Source of the DNA: Streptococcus troglodytae
GTDB taxonomy: Bacteria; Bacillota; Bacilli; Lactobacillales; Streptococcaceae
Assembly (NCBI RefSeq): GCF_002355215.1
Contig: NZ_AP014612.1
Coordinates: 1,426,001 to 1,490,000 of the forward strand
Length of the DNA: 64,000 nucleotides
Direction: 5' to 3'
Shown here: positions 38,676-48,293 of the stretch, piece after piece
Layout of the letters: each line of letters opens with the position of its first letter
Numbering within the stretch: the first letter of the stretch is position 1
Made by a program: the position numbers and the translations under genes
Notes under the pieces: model-generated
What the model was told of the DNA's origin: nothing
Seen by the model: only the letters and a program-made list of their open reading frames with translations
Databases searched by the model: none

Positions 38676-38952
38676 CCCAACCTTTTTTTATTGTGCAGTG
38701 TTCTCGTCTAATACAGTAATTATTGGAATTTTCGCAACTTGGCTTTTAAACTTAACCTTTTAATAGACCACTGAATTGTTAAAGTATCCTTTGCTCTGCA
38801 AGTAGCGTCCACAATCGTTTGAAAAACAGTTGGAACTTATCTAAGATCACGAAGGTCAGTTTATGTCAATATCTAATCAACTTTGCGGAAGGTGAACCAA
38901 CAAAATCGAAATTACCATTTCATTACGAATTACCAATTTTTGTCCTATTCTC
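38676..38952 (-). repeat. Degenerate ~280-bp intergenic repeat, copy B (inverted relative to copy A)
   Basis: Its reverse complement aligns with 33574-33850 over nearly the whole length, with many substitutions and a few small gaps. The two copies enclose gapN, ptsI, ptsH and the CmpB-family gene in opposite orientation. Confidence 0.75.
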
Positions 38953-38960
38953 TAAAAAAT

Positions 38961-40142
38961 CTATAAATAAGTCAATAAAACTTCAGAAAACTGACGGGTT
39001 GTCAATGCTTCAACCCCTAGTGCCTTGGCAAAATCAATGGTAACTTGACCATTTCCAATAGCTTTTTCAACAGCTTTCACGATTAAATCTGAGACTTTTG
39101 ACCAACCAATATAGTCAAAAAGCATGCAGCCTGATAATAAAAGGGAAGATGGGTTAGCCAAATCTTGACCCGCAATATCTGGAGCCGTTCCATGAGTTGC
39201 TTCAAAAATAGCATGTCCCGTTTGATAGTTAATGTTAGCTCCGGGCGAAATACCAATTCCGCCAACTTGTGCCGCTAAGGCATCACTGGCATAGTCCCCA
39301 TTGAGATTCGTTAAGGCAACTACATCAAAACGCTCAGGCTTGAGCAGAATTTGCTGCAAGAAATTGTCAGCAATAATATCATCAACTACCAATTGACCAC
39401 TGGCAAGTTTGGCAGCGTACTCACGTTTTGCTAATTCATAGCCCCATTTTCTAAAGCCACCTTCAGTGAATTTTTGAATATTTCCTTTATGAACCAAAGT
39501 TACCTTGGTCAGATTATTGGTCAGAGCATATTCAATAGCTGCACGAATCAAACGTTGGCTGCCTTCGATTGAAATAGGTTTAATCCCTATACTACTGCTT
39601 TTAGGAAAACGAATTTTCTTAATCTGCATATCATCTTGTAAAAAGTTGATGACCTTTTGAACTTCTGCTGTACCCGCATTCCATTCAATACCTGCGTAAA
39701 TATCCTCAGTATTTTCTCGAAAAATGGTAATAGCCGTTTTTTCAGGATGCTTAAGCGGACTAGGGACACCTTTGAAATAACGCACTGGACGCACACAGGC
39801 AAAGAGATCCAACTCTTGACGCAGAGCAACATTCAAGGAACGAACGCCGCCTCCAACAGGAGTTTCCAAGGGGCCTTTGATAGCCAGTAGATGCGTCTTG
39901 ATAACTTCTAAAGTCTCATCAGGCAGCCAGTTGCCTGTTTCATCATAAGCTTTCTTTCCAGCTAAAACCTCACGCCAAACAACCTGCTTGTGACCTCCAT
40001 AAGCTTTGGCAATGGCTTTATCAAAAACGATTTGCGCATTCTTCCAAATATCCTGACCAACACCATCTCCTTCAATGTAAGGTATGATAGGCTTATCAGG
40101 CACCTGTAATTTCCCTTCTTCAAATCTTACTGTTTCTGCCAT
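38961..40142 (-). CDS. icd: Isocitrate dehydrogenase (NADP)
   Basis: Converts isocitrate to 2-oxoglutarate; last step of the truncated citrate branch that supplies glutamate. 393 residues from the ATG at 40142, which follows AAAGGAGA; an upstream TTG would add five residues. Motifs include [13 protein letters not shown], the substrate Ser in [22 protein letters not shown], and the cofactor loop [12 protein letters not shown] typical of NADP enzymes. It overlaps nothing and starts just after citZ stops, so it is the third gene of citB-citZ-icd. Confidence 0.95.
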   Translation of the reverse strand: MAETVRFEEGKLQVPDKPIIPYIEGDGVGQDIWKNAQIVFDKAIAKAYGGHKQVVWREVLAGKKAYDETGNWLPDETLEVIKTHLLAIKGPLETPVGGGVRSLNVALRQELDLFACVRPVRYFKGVPSPLKHPEKTAITIFRENTEDIYAGIEWNAGTAEVQKVINFLQDDMQIKKIRFPKSSSIGIKPISIEGSQRLIRAAIEYALTNNLTKVTLVHKGNIQKFTEGGFRKWGYELAKREYAAKLASGQLVVDDIIADNFLQQILLKPERFDVVALTNLNGDYASDALAAQVGGIGISPGANINYQTGHAIFEATHGTAPDIAGQDLANPSSLLLSGCMLFDYIGWSKVSDLIVKAVEKAIGNGQVTIDFAKALGVEALTTRQFSEVLLTYL

Positions 40143-40143
40143 C

Positions 40144-41262
40144 TTATCTCCTTTCAATAGGAATATAGCGTAACTTCCTCATACCAGTATAGTGAGAGCG
40201 CGGACGGATTAATTTGTTATTTTTTTGCTGCTCTTGAATATGGGCAATCCAACCCGAAACACGGCTCATGGCAAAGATTAAGGTGAAAATAGAACTATCA
40301 ATACCTAAAACATGGTAAACGGTAGCTGAGTAAAAATCAACATTAGGAATTAGATTTTTCTTTTGCTTCATATAATTTTCAACTTTTTTGGATAATTGAT
40401 ACCAAATGTCACGCTCCGTTCCCTTGGTCAATTCTCTAGCCATTTCGCGCAAATATTTTTCCCGTGGATCTTGTGTCTGATAAACGCGATGCCCAAAGCC
40501 CATGATTTTTTCTTTAGAATTGAGTTTTTCTTGCAAGTAACTGTCAACATCACCGTATGCACGAATCTCTCTTAGCATGTCAAATACACGTTCATTGGCA
40601 CCACCATGCAAGGGACCTTTTAAGGTTCCAATAGCTGTTGTTACACAAGAGTAAATATCTGATAGAGTTGAGGCACAAACTCTAGCTGCAAAGGTAGAAG
40701 CATTAAGTTCATGTTCAGCATGTAGAACAAGCGCACGATTCATAGCTAAAGTCTCCAGTTCACTTGGAAGGCGGCCATTTAACATATATAGAAAATTAGC
40801 AGCGAAACCAAGATCCTTTCTAGGAGCGATAGGAGACAGCCCCTGACGCAATCTTGCAAAGGCTGCAATAATGGTTGGTATCTTGGCCATCAACTGAATA
40901 CTTTGGTCATAAGTGGCTTCTACACTTCTTTCCTCAGCTTTTAAATGATAAACGCCTAATAAACTTACCGTTGAACGCAAAACGCTCATGGGGTGCAGGT
41001 GCTGGCGCGATTGAATGAGAATACATTGTTCGATGGCATCACTTATCGCATAATTTTGGCGTAACTTCTCTTCAAATTGCTTCAGTTCAATTGCTGTTGG
41101 TAAATGAAGATTCCAAAGGAGGTAAATAACCTCTTCAAACCTAGCCTTATTGTCCATTAGGTCAGCAATATCATAACCTGCATACAAGAGTTTATTATCC
41201 TTGATGGCACTAATTCTTGTATCACAGGCAATCATGTTCTTTAAGCCATTTGTTTCTGCCAT
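40144..41262 (-). CDS. citZ: Citrate synthase
   Basis: Condenses oxaloacetate and acetyl-CoA. 372 residues from the ATG at 41262; the ribosome site GGAGG lies in the last codons of citB. Active-site residues are seen in [26 protein letters not shown] and [13 protein letters not shown]. The gene is coupled to citB upstream and icd downstream; with ppc in this window the route PEP to oxaloacetate to 2-oxoglutarate is complete. Confidence 0.95.
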   Translation of the reverse strand: MAETNGLKNMIACDTRISAIKDNKLLYAGYDIADLMDNKARFEEVIYLLWNLHLPTAIELKQFEEKLRQNYAISDAIEQCILIQSRQHLHPMSVLRSTVSLLGVYHLKAEERSVEATYDQSIQLMAKIPTIIAAFARLRQGLSPIAPRKDLGFAANFLYMLNGRLPSELETLAMNRALVLHAEHELNASTFAARVCASTLSDIYSCVTTAIGTLKGPLHGGANERVFDMLREIRAYGDVDSYLQEKLNSKEKIMGFGHRVYQTQDPREKYLREMARELTKGTERDIWYQLSKKVENYMKQKKNLIPNVDFYSATVYHVLGIDSSIFTLIFAMSRVSGWIAHIQEQQKNNKLIRPRSHYTGMRKLRYIPIERR

Positions 41263-41266
41263 AGAC

Positions 41267-43933
41267 TTAACCTCCATTCAATTTTTTACGCACAACCATC
41301 GGAAGAACACCGCCGTTTTGATAATAGCGAATATCAGCATCTGCATCAAAGCGTAAGAGCACTTGAAATTCTTTAGTCCCTTCCTTAGAAATAGCTTTTA
41401 CCTTAACGATATCATGAACTTGTGGCTGCTCAGGAAGTTCCACGGTGTAAGTCTCGTATCCTGTTAATTGAAGACTATCAGCCGTTTGACTATCAAGAAA
41501 TTGTAGAGGTAAAATTCCCATCATGACTAAATTAGAACGATGAATCCGCTCAAAGCTTTCTGCTAAGACGACCTTGACACCTAAAAGATTGGCACCTTTA
41601 GCAGCCCAATCACGACTAGAGCCCATACCATAGTCTTTTCCTGCAATAACGATAGTGGAAACATCGTTTTTCTTATAATTCATGGCAGCTTCATAAATCG
41701 GTAAGATTTCTCCTTCATATTTTGTGTAACCTCCGATTTTGCCATCAGCTAATTCATTTTTGATACGAATATTTGCGAAAGTTCCTCGCATCATGACCTC
41801 GTGATTACCACGACGGCTACCGTAAGAATTGAATTCAGCATAAGTCACCCCATTTTCTTCTAAATAGCGAGCTGCTGGGCTATTTCTCGCAATATTACCT
41901 GCTGGGGAAATATGATCTGTGGTTACAGAATCTCCAAACTTGGCTAAAACCTTTAATGCACTTAAGTCTATTTTGTTCTCAGTATTTGCCAAGTTTTCAA
42001 AATAAGGAGGATTTTGGATATAGGTAGAAGCTTGATTCCATTGGTAATTTTTTGAATTTTCTGTTTCGATCTGATTCCATTTTTGACTATCAGAAAAAAT
42101 ATGACCATATTCTTCTTCAAATAATTCAGCCGTTACAAACTGTTCAATATAAAACAGTACTTCTTCTTTTGCAGGCATGACATCTTCAAGATAAACAGCC
42201 TGACCATTTTTGTCATAGCCTAAAGGCTCAGAAGTTAAGTCAATATTGGTAGTACCTGCCAAAGCGTAAGCTACAACTAAAGACGGGCTAGCTAAGAAGT
42301 TAGCTTTGACAAGCGGATTGACCCGCCCTTCAAAATTCCGATTTCCTGACAGAACTGCACTAACTAATAAATCTTTCTCTTGAACAGCCTTGACAACTTC
42401 TGGAACTAAATCACCTGAATTACCGATACAAGTTGTACAACCGTAGCCAACCAAATTGAATCCAAGCTTATCCAGATAGGGTTGTAGGCCACTCTTTCGC
42501 AAATAAGCAGTAACCACTTTAGAACCTGGAGCTAAAGATGTTTTCACTGTTTTGGCAACCGAGAGACCACGCTCAACTGCTTTTTTAGCCAAAAGTCCAG
42601 CTGATAAAAGGACATAGGGATTAGAAGTATTGGTACAAGAAGTAATGGCTGCAATGGCAACATGACCTGTTTTGACTTCCAGTTCCTGACCATCATCCAA
42701 ATAAACAGTCGCCTTTTTAGCCAACTCATCAGCTCCTAGACCAAAACCGCGGACACCAGACTGACGTACCAAACTCGCCTGAAATTCTTCTTTGGCTTGA
42801 CCCAATTCAATCAAATCTTGAGGCCGTTTAGGGCCTGAAATAGAAGGTTTAATGGCTGATAAATCAATTTCAACTATTTTAGTGTAGGAAGGCAGATTTG
42901 TCATATCATGGTAAAGATGATTTCGCTTAGCATATTCTTTTGTTAGTGCAATATGTTCTGCTGAGCGATTGGTCAATTTCATATAATTTAAGGTTTCATT
43001 ATCAATCGGAAAATAACCACAGGTTGCACCATATTCAGGTGCCATATTGGCAACCGTTGCGCGATCTGCCAAAGAAAGGCCAGCTAAACCGGGGCCAAAG
43101 AACTCAACAAACTTGCCAACAACATTTTCCAAGCGAAGCTTTTGGGTTACCTTAAGTGCTAAATCTGTAGCTGTCGCTACTTTAGGAAGCTCTCCATAAA
43201 GACGAACACCGATGACTTCTGGAATGGGAAAATAAGAAGCTTCTCCTAACATAGCTGCTTCAGCTTCAATACCACCGACACCCCAGCCTAAAACACCGAT
43301 GCCATTGATCATGGTTGTATGGCTGTCTGTACCAAACATCGAATCGGGATACAAGAAACCATCCTTATTAATAATCACATCACTCAAAAATTCAATATTG
43401 ACCTGATGAATAATACCTGTTGCTGGAGGAATGGCCCGATAATTCTCAAAAGTTTTTTCAGCCCATTTAAGAAATTCATAACGCTCATTATTTCGTTCAA
43501 ATTCTAAATCAATATTAGCGTCAAATGCGTCTTGATTGCCAAAAAAATCAACTTGAACACTATGATCAATAACCAAATCCACTGGAATTTCAGGATTGAT
43601 TAAATCTGGACTGCCACCATTTTTAACGACAGCATCCCGCATAGAAGCTAAGTCAACAACAACAGGAACACCTGTAAAATCCTGCAAAATGACTCGACTG
43701 GGTTTAAAAGGTACTTCTCCTTGAGGAGCTTTTGAATTATAATGAAAAAGAGTTTCTATGTTATGTTTTTTAACATCAATGTTATCATATTTTCTCAATA
43801 AACTTTCAAGTAAAACTTTAATCGTATAGGGGAGACTATCAAGCTCTATATTATAGTCTTTAGAAGCTTTTACCAAATCAATATAGTGATATTTTTGCTT
43901 ATTTAACGTAAAAGTTGATGCATAATTAATCAT
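41267..43933 (-). CDS. citB: Aconitate hydratase
   Basis: Isomerises citrate to isocitrate with a [4Fe-4S] cluster. 888 residues. Cluster ligands lie in [11 protein letters not shown] near residue 430 and [14 protein letters not shown] near 496. [24 protein letters not shown] and the swivel-domain [16 protein letters not shown] are intact. It is the first gene of citB-citZ-icd, with a strong promoter at 43965-43993 and a GlnR-box sequence at 44012-44028. It is divergent from nrdH. Confidence 0.96.
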   Translation of the reverse strand: MINYASTFTLNKQKYHYIDLVKASKDYNIELDSLPYTIKVLLESLLRKYDNIDVKKHNIETLFHYNSKAPQGEVPFKPSRVILQDFTGVPVVVDLASMRDAVVKNGGSPDLINPEIPVDLVIDHSVQVDFFGNQDAFDANIDLEFERNNERYEFLKWAEKTFENYRAIPPATGIIHQVNIEFLSDVIINKDGFLYPDSMFGTDSHTTMINGIGVLGWGVGGIEAEAAMLGEASYFPIPEVIGVRLYGELPKVATATDLALKVTQKLRLENVVGKFVEFFGPGLAGLSLADRATVANMAPEYGATCGYFPIDNETLNYMKLTNRSAEHIALTKEYAKRNHLYHDMTNLPSYTKIVEIDLSAIKPSISGPKRPQDLIELGQAKEEFQASLVRQSGVRGFGLGADELAKKATVYLDDGQELEVKTGHVAIAAITSCTNTSNPYVLLSAGLLAKKAVERGLSVAKTVKTSLAPGSKVVTAYLRKSGLQPYLDKLGFNLVGYGCTTCIGNSGDLVPEVVKAVQEKDLLVSAVLSGNRNFEGRVNPLVKANFLASPSLVVAYALAGTTNIDLTSEPLGYDKNGQAVYLEDVMPAKEEVLFYIEQFVTAELFEEEYGHIFSDSQKWNQIETENSKNYQWNQASTYIQNPPYFENLANTENKIDLSALKVLAKFGDSVTTDHISPAGNIARNSPAARYLEENGVTYAEFNSYGSRRGNHEVMMRGTFANIRIKNELADGKIGGYTKYEGEILPIYEAAMNYKKNDVSTIVIAGKDYGMGSSRDWAAKGANLLGVKVVLAESFERIHRSNLVMMGILPLQFLDSQTADSLQLTGYETYTVELPEQPQVHDIVKVKAISKEGTKEFQVLLRFDADADIRYYQNGGVLPMVVRKKLNGG

Positions 43934-43964
43934 AATCAGCCTCCTTTTTTCTTAATTAATTAAA

Positions 43965-43993
43965 ATTATACAATTATCCGAATAATTAAACAA
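43965..43993 (-). promoter_or_regulatory. citB-citZ-icd promoter
   Basis: On the minus strand, -35 TTGTTT (43988-43993) and -10 TATAAT (43965-43970) have a 17-base spacer that itself contains a small dyad (AATTAT/ATAATT). Confidence 0.75.
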
Positions 43994-44011
43994 GAAAAAT
44001 CTTGCATTTTA

Positions 44012-44028
44012 TGTTATGTTTTATAACA
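44012..44028. promoter_or_regulatory. GlnR-box-like operator upstream of citB
   Basis: TGTTA-N7-TAACA matches the GlnR/TnrA consensus TGTNA-N7-TNACA at every defined base and is nearly palindromic. It lies about 19 bases upstream of the citB -35. GlnR is known to repress nitrogen-assimilation genes in low-G+C Gram-positives, which suits an operon making 2-oxoglutarate. Confidence 0.7.
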
Positions 44029-44050
44029 TAAAGATAGACAATTGGACCTA

Positions 44051-44097
44051 ACACTATATCTTGTGGGATTTGAAAACTTTGGTACTATATTTTGTGT
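44051..44097. promoter_or_regulatory. Two NrdR-like boxes upstream of nrdH
   Basis: ACACTATATCTTGTGG (44051-44066) and GTACTATATTTTGTGT (44082-44097) both resemble the 16-bp NrdR box (core ACWAWATNTNGTGT). They begin 31 bases apart, about three helical turns, the arrangement typical of NrdR-controlled ribonucleotide reductase operons. Confidence 0.75.
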
Positions 44098-44115
44098 TTT
44101 TTTGAGCAACTTCCC

Positions 44116-44144
44116 TTGCTTTTTTTCTTATTTTTAGATATGCT
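44116..44144 (+). promoter_or_regulatory. nrdHE(F) promoter
   Basis: -35 TTGCTT (44116-44121) and -10 TATGCT (44139-44144) are separated by 17 bases, just downstream of the NrdR-like boxes and 42 bases before the nrdH ATG. Confidence 0.5.
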
Positions 44145-44186
44145 AATAAAGCAACTTATAAAAGTTAAAAAATTTAGGAGGAAAAA

Positions 44187-44411
44187 ATGGCTAAAATTAC
44201 TGTTTTTTCAAAAAATAACTGTATGCAATGCAAAATGACTAAGAAGTTTCTGGAACAGCATAACGCTGATTTTGAAGAAATCAATATTGACGAACAACCA
44301 GAAAAAATCGAATATGTCAAAAGTCTAGGATTTACTGCTGCTCCTGTTATTGAAGCAGGCGATCTTGTCTTCTCGGGATTTCAGCCTGCTAAATTGAAGA
44401 CCATTATTTAA
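44187..44411 (+). CDS. nrdH: Glutaredoxin-like NrdH-redoxin
   Basis: 74 residues; reduces the class Ib ribonucleotide reductase. Active site C-M-Q-C at residues 12-15 (KNNCMQCKMTKKFLEQ), cis-Pro region in FTAAPVIEAGD, and the FSGFQPAKL end typical of NrdH. The ATG follows AGGAGG. It is separated from nrdE by 200 bases containing two hairpins, so it may also be transcribed alone. Confidence 0.95.
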   Translation: MAKITVFSKNNCMQCKMTKKFLEQHNADFEEINIDEQPEKIEYVKSLGFTAAPVIEAGDLVFSGFQPAKLKTII

Positions 44412-44438
44412 GCAATTCGATAACAAAATCAGCAATAA

Positions 44439-44478
44439 GTTCATTAGTTGTGGCATTTCTGTACCACAACTAATGAAC
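44439..44478 (+). other. Perfect 15-bp inverted repeat between nrdH and nrdE
   Basis: GTTCATTAGTTGTGG (44439-44453) and its exact complement (44464-44478) enclose a 10-base loop. No T run follows, so it is more likely an mRNA processing or stability element than a terminator. Confidence 0.6.
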
Positions 44479-44554
44479 TGGGGAATGTCTCACAATTTGC
44501 TTTGGCAATTAAACTTTTTTACCCTTGCGTTTTGTCACTATATTTTAAAGAAAG

Positions 44555-44585
44555 AGGTTGGGAAATTTCCAACCCCCTTCTTATG
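44555..44585 (+). other. G-rich hairpin just before nrdE
   Basis: GGTTGGAAATT-type dyad: GGTTGG (44557 onward) pairs with CCAACC around AAATTT, followed by CCCTTCTTATG. It lies about 30 bases before the nrdE ATG and could dampen read-through from nrdH. Confidence 0.4.
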
Positions 44586-44611
44586 TAAAAAAATAATAAG
44601 GAATTAGATAG

Positions 44612-46771
44612 ATGAGTTTAAAAAATCTTGGCGATATCTCTTACTTTCGCTTAAACAATGAAATTAATCGTCCTATTAATGGACAAATTCCACTTCATAA
44701 GGATAAGGAAGCTTTGGAAGCTTTCTTTAAAGAAAATGTCAAGCCAAATACCAAGACATTTGACAGTATTACTGATAAAATTCAGTTTTTAGTGGCTAAT
44801 GACTATATCGAAGCTGAATTTATTGCTAAATATCAGTCGGAATTTATTGAACAGCTGTCTCAGGATCTTCATGCTTATGATTTTCAGTTTAAATCATTTA
44901 TGGCGGCTTACAAATTTCATCAACAATATGCTCTAAAAACCAATGATGGGGAAGAATACTTAGAAAGCATTGAAGATCGCGTACTTTTCAACGCCCTTTA
45001 TTTTGCTGATGGCAATGAGAATTTAGCTCATGACTTAGCCATGGAAATGATTGCCCAGCGTTATCAGCCTGCCACACCTTCTTTTCTTAATGCTGGACGC
45101 AGCCGCCGCGGTGAATTGGTTTCTTGCTTCCTTATTCAAGTGACTGATGATATGAATTCAATCGGACGTTCGATCAACTCCGCTTTGCAATTGTCCCGTA
45201 TTGGGGGAGGCGTTGGGATTTCCTTAAGTAACCTGCGTGAAGCTGGTGCTCCTATCAAGGGATTTGCCGGAGCTGCATCTGGTGTTGTTCCTGTTATGAA
45301 GCTGTTTGAAGATAGTTTTTCTTATTCTAACCAACTCGGACAGCGTCAAGGTGCCGGTGTTGTTTATTTAGATGTCTTCCATCCAGATATCATGGCCTTT
45401 CTTTCAACCAAGAAGGAAAATGCTGACGAAAAGGTTCGTGTTAAGACACTTTCTTTAGGTATTACCATTCCTGATAAGTTTTACGAATTAGCTCGCAGGA
45501 ATGAAGACATGTACCTCTTTAGTCCCTATTCTATTGAACGTGAATATGGTGTTCCTTATAACTATCTTGATATTACTGAAAAATACGATGAATTAGTCGC
45601 CAACCCTAAGATTATCAAAACAAAGATTAAGGCTCGCGATTTGGAAACTGAAATTTCTAAATTACAGCAGGAATCTGGTTATCCTTACGTTGTCAATATT
45701 GATACAGCTAACCGCTCCAATCCAATTGATGGCAAAATTATCATGTCCAATCTCTGCTCGGAAATCCTTCAGGTTCAAACACCGAGTCAAATCAATGACG
45801 CGCAAGAATTTGTTAAAATGGGAACCGATATTTCCTGTAATCTTGGTTCCACAAATGTTGTCAATATGATGACCTCACCTGATTTTGGTCGTTCTATAAA
45901 AGCCATGACACGTGCTCTGACTTTCGTTACAGATTCATCACATATTGATGCTGTCCCTTCTATTAAAAACGGCAATAAGCAGGCACATACTTTTGGACTT
46001 GGTGCTATGGGACTGCATTCTTATTTGGCACAAAATCACATTGAATACGGCAGTCCTGAATCCATCGAGTTTACTGATATTTACTTTATGCTTATGAACT
46101 ATTGGACTCTAGTAGAATCCAATAATATCGCTCGCGAGCGTCAAGAAACATTTGTTGGTTTCGATAAATCAAAATACGCTGATGGTACCTATTTTGATAA
46201 GTATGTGACGGGACAGTTTGTTCCAAAATCTGACAAAGTTAAAGAACTTTTTGCAGACCACTTTATTCCACAAGCTGCTGACTGGAAAGCCCTTCGTCAA
46301 GCTGTTATGAAAGATGGTCTCTACCACCAGAATCGTCTTGCCGTTGCTCCAAATGGTTCTATTTCTTACATTAATGATGTTTCTGCATCTATTCATCCTA
46401 TTACCCGTCGAATTGAAGAGCGTCAAGAAAAGAAAATCGGAAAAATTTATTATCCAGCAGCTGGGTTGTCAACAGGTACCATTCCTTATTATACTTCTGC
46501 CTATGACATGGATATGCGTAAAGTGATTGACGTCTATGCCGCAGCTACACAACACGTTGACCAAGGCATGTCATTGACACTCTTTATGCGCAGTGATATT
46601 CCACAAGGCATTTATGAATGGAAAACAGAGAGCAAACAAACCACACGTGACTTGTCTATTCTGCGCAATTACGCCTTCAACAAGGGTGTCAAATCCATCT
46701 ACTATATCCGCACCTTCACTGATGATGGTGATGAAGTTGGTGCTAATGAATGTGAAAGCTGTGTGATCTAG
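44612..46771 (+). CDS. nrdE: Class Ib ribonucleotide reductase alpha subunit
   Basis: Reduces ribonucleoside diphosphates under aerobic conditions. 719 residues. The substrate cysteines and radical-site motifs are seen in RRGELVSCFLIQVTDDMNSI, NLCSEILQVQTPS and the glycine-rich SRIGGGVGISLSNLR. The C-terminal redox pair is in ANECESCVI, reduced by NrdH. It lacks the long N-terminal ATP-cone of class Ia. It is followed by a SnoaL-like gene and nrdF, an unusual gap; nrdI is not in the cluster. Confidence 0.96.
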   Translation: MSLKNLGDISYFRLNNEINRPINGQIPLHKDKEALEAFFKENVKPNTKTFDSITDKIQFLVANDYIEAEFIAKYQSEFIEQLSQDLHAYDFQFKSFMAAYKFHQQYALKTNDGEEYLESIEDRVLFNALYFADGNENLAHDLAMEMIAQRYQPATPSFLNAGRSRRGELVSCFLIQVTDDMNSIGRSINSALQLSRIGGGVGISLSNLREAGAPIKGFAGAASGVVPVMKLFEDSFSYSNQLGQRQGAGVVYLDVFHPDIMAFLSTKKENADEKVRVKTLSLGITIPDKFYELARRNEDMYLFSPYSIEREYGVPYNYLDITEKYDELVANPKIIKTKIKARDLETEISKLQQESGYPYVVNIDTANRSNPIDGKIIMSNLCSEILQVQTPSQINDAQEFVKMGTDISCNLGSTNVVNMMTSPDFGRSIKAMTRALTFVTDSSHIDAVPSIKNGNKQAHTFGLGAMGLHSYLAQNHIEYGSPESIEFTDIYFMLMNYWTLVESNNIARERQETFVGFDKSKYADGTYFDKYVTGQFVPKSDKVKELFADHFIPQAADWKALRQAVMKDGLYHQNRLAVAPNGSISYINDVSASIHPITRRIEERQEKKIGKIYYPAAGLSTGTIPYYTSAYDMDMRKVIDVYAAATQHVDQGMSLTLFMRSDIPQGIYEWKTESKQTTRDLSILRNYAFNKGVKSIYYIRTFTDDGDEVGANECESCVI

Positions 46772-46821
46772 AAGAATTTTTATGATGAATATAATACGTT
46801 GGTAAAAAAGGAAGTATTACT

Positions 46822-47208
46822 ATGTCACTATTAGACAAAAACAAAGAAACTGCAATACAATTTTACAAAACAGCCTTTGAAGGTAATCCACGACAAGCAG
46901 TAAAACAATATGTCGGTTCAGAATACCGTCAACATAATCCCTTAGTTGAAGATGGAACTACAGGATTCATTGCTTATTTCGAGAATATGGCTACAAAATA
47001 TCCTGACAAATCTGTTAATTTTGTTCGCAGTATCGCTGAGGGGGATCTTGTAGCACTCCACACGCATCAAATTTGGGGCGAGCCAGACAACAAAGAATAC
47101 GTCACAATGGATTTCTTTCGCTTTGATGATAAGGGAAAAATCATTGAACATTGGGATAGTATTCAAGAAGTAGTAACTGATACCAAATCAGGGCGTACGA
47201 TGTACTAA
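46822..47208 (+). CDS. SnoaL/NTF2-like small protein between nrdE and nrdF
   Basis: 128 residues of the NTF2-like superfamily, SnoaL-type. It has the AIQFYKTAFEGNPRQAVKQYVGSEYRQHNP opening, FVRSIAEGDLVALHTHQIW and the FFRFDDKGKIIEHWDSIQ ending. Such proteins often use a pocket His/Asp for small-molecule chemistry, but no function can be assigned. It sits 50 bases after nrdE and 11 before nrdF on the same strand, so it is probably co-transcribed with the reductase. Confidence 0.85.
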   Translation: MSLLDKNKETAIQFYKTAFEGNPRQAVKQYVGSEYRQHNPLVEDGTTGFIAYFENMATKYPDKSVNFVRSIAEGDLVALHTHQIWGEPDNKEYVTMDFFRFDDKGKIIEHWDSIQEVVTDTKSGRTMY

Positions 47209-47219
47209 GGGAGAAAAAC

Positions 47220-48179
47220 ATGACAACTTACTATGAAGCAATCAACTGGAACGAAATCGAAGATGTCATTGACAAGTCGACTTGGGAAAAATTAACCGAG
47301 CAATTTTGGCTGGATACCCGTATTCCTCTGTCAAATGACTTGGATGACTGGCGTAAATTATCTGCCGCAGAAAAAGACCTCGTTGGTAAAGTTTTTGGCG
47401 GCCTAACATTATTAGACACCATGCAATCCCAATCAGGTGTGGAAGCTATTCGCGGCGATGTTCGCACACCACACGAAGAAGCTGTGTTGAACAATATCCA
47501 ATTTATGGAATCTGTTCATGCTAAATCTTATTCTTCTATCTTTTCAACCCTTAATACCAAATCAGAAATTGAAGAAATTTTTGAATGGACTAATAATAAT
47601 GAATATCTGCAAAAAAAGGCTAAGATTATTAATGAGATCTATGAAAATGGAAATGCTCTCCAAAAGAAAGTCGCTTCCACTTTCCTCGAAACTTTTCTTT
47701 TCTACTCAGGTTTCTTTACACCACTCTACTACCTTGGTAACAATAAACTAGCCAATGTGGCTGAAATCATTAAGCTTATTATTCGTGATGAGTCTGTTCA
47801 TGGTACCTACATTGGCTACAAATTCCAGCTTGGCTTTAATGAATTGTCTGAAGAAGAACAAAGCGAATTTCGTGATTGGATGTATGATTTACTCTACCAA
47901 CTCTATGAGAATGAGGAACTTTATACCCAAACACTCTATGATCCAGTCGGCTGGACTGAGGAAGTCATGACCTTCCTGCGTTATAATGCCAATAAAGCAC
48001 TCATGAATTTGGGACAGGATCCTCTTTTTCCAGATACCGCCAATGATGTCAATCCAATTGTCATGAATGGTATCTCGACGGGAACATCAAACCACGATTT
48101 CTTCTCACAAGTCGGTAATGGTTACCTGCTTGGTTCTGTTGAAGCCATGCATGATGACGATTATCTCATGGGAAAATAA
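47220..48179 (+). CDS. nrdF: Class Ib ribonucleotide reductase beta subunit
   Basis: Holds the dimetal centre and tyrosyl radical. 319 residues. Metal ligands are recognisable in TLLDTMQSQSGVEAI, QFMESVHAKSYSSIF and IIRDESVHGTYIGYK, and the conserved C-terminal tail is DFFSQVGNGYLLGSVEAM. The ATG follows GGGAG. Class Ib enzymes use a manganese or iron cofactor, with NrdI needed for manganese; no nrdI lies here. The operon ends at the long hairpin at 48201-48273. Confidence 0.96.
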   Translation: MTTYYEAINWNEIEDVIDKSTWEKLTEQFWLDTRIPLSNDLDDWRKLSAAEKDLVGKVFGGLTLLDTMQSQSGVEAIRGDVRTPHEEAVLNNIQFMESVHAKSYSSIFSTLNTKSEIEEIFEWTNNNEYLQKKAKIINEIYENGNALQKKVASTFLETFLFYSGFFTPLYYLGNNKLANVAEIIKLIIRDESVHGTYIGYKFQLGFNELSEEEQSEFRDWMYDLLYQLYENEELYTQTLYDPVGWTEEVMTFLRYNANKALMNLGQDPLFPDTANDVNPIVMNGISTGTSNHDFFSQVGNGYLLGSVEAMHDDDYLMGK

Positions 48180-48200
48180 GCCAATCATTATTCAAATAAA

Positions 48201-48273
48201 TTAAAAAGAAGAAGCACTTATCAAATGTCTCGCTTTAGAGCTAGGTATATTGATAAGTGCTTCTTCTTTTTAA
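48201..48273. terminator. Long perfect bidirectional terminator between nrdF and argD
   Basis: A 24-bp arm at 48201-48224 is exactly complementary to 48250-48273, with A and T tails on both strands. It serves the convergent nrdF and argD. Confidence 0.9.
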
Positions 48274-48293
48274 TTGTATTGATCACTATTATT

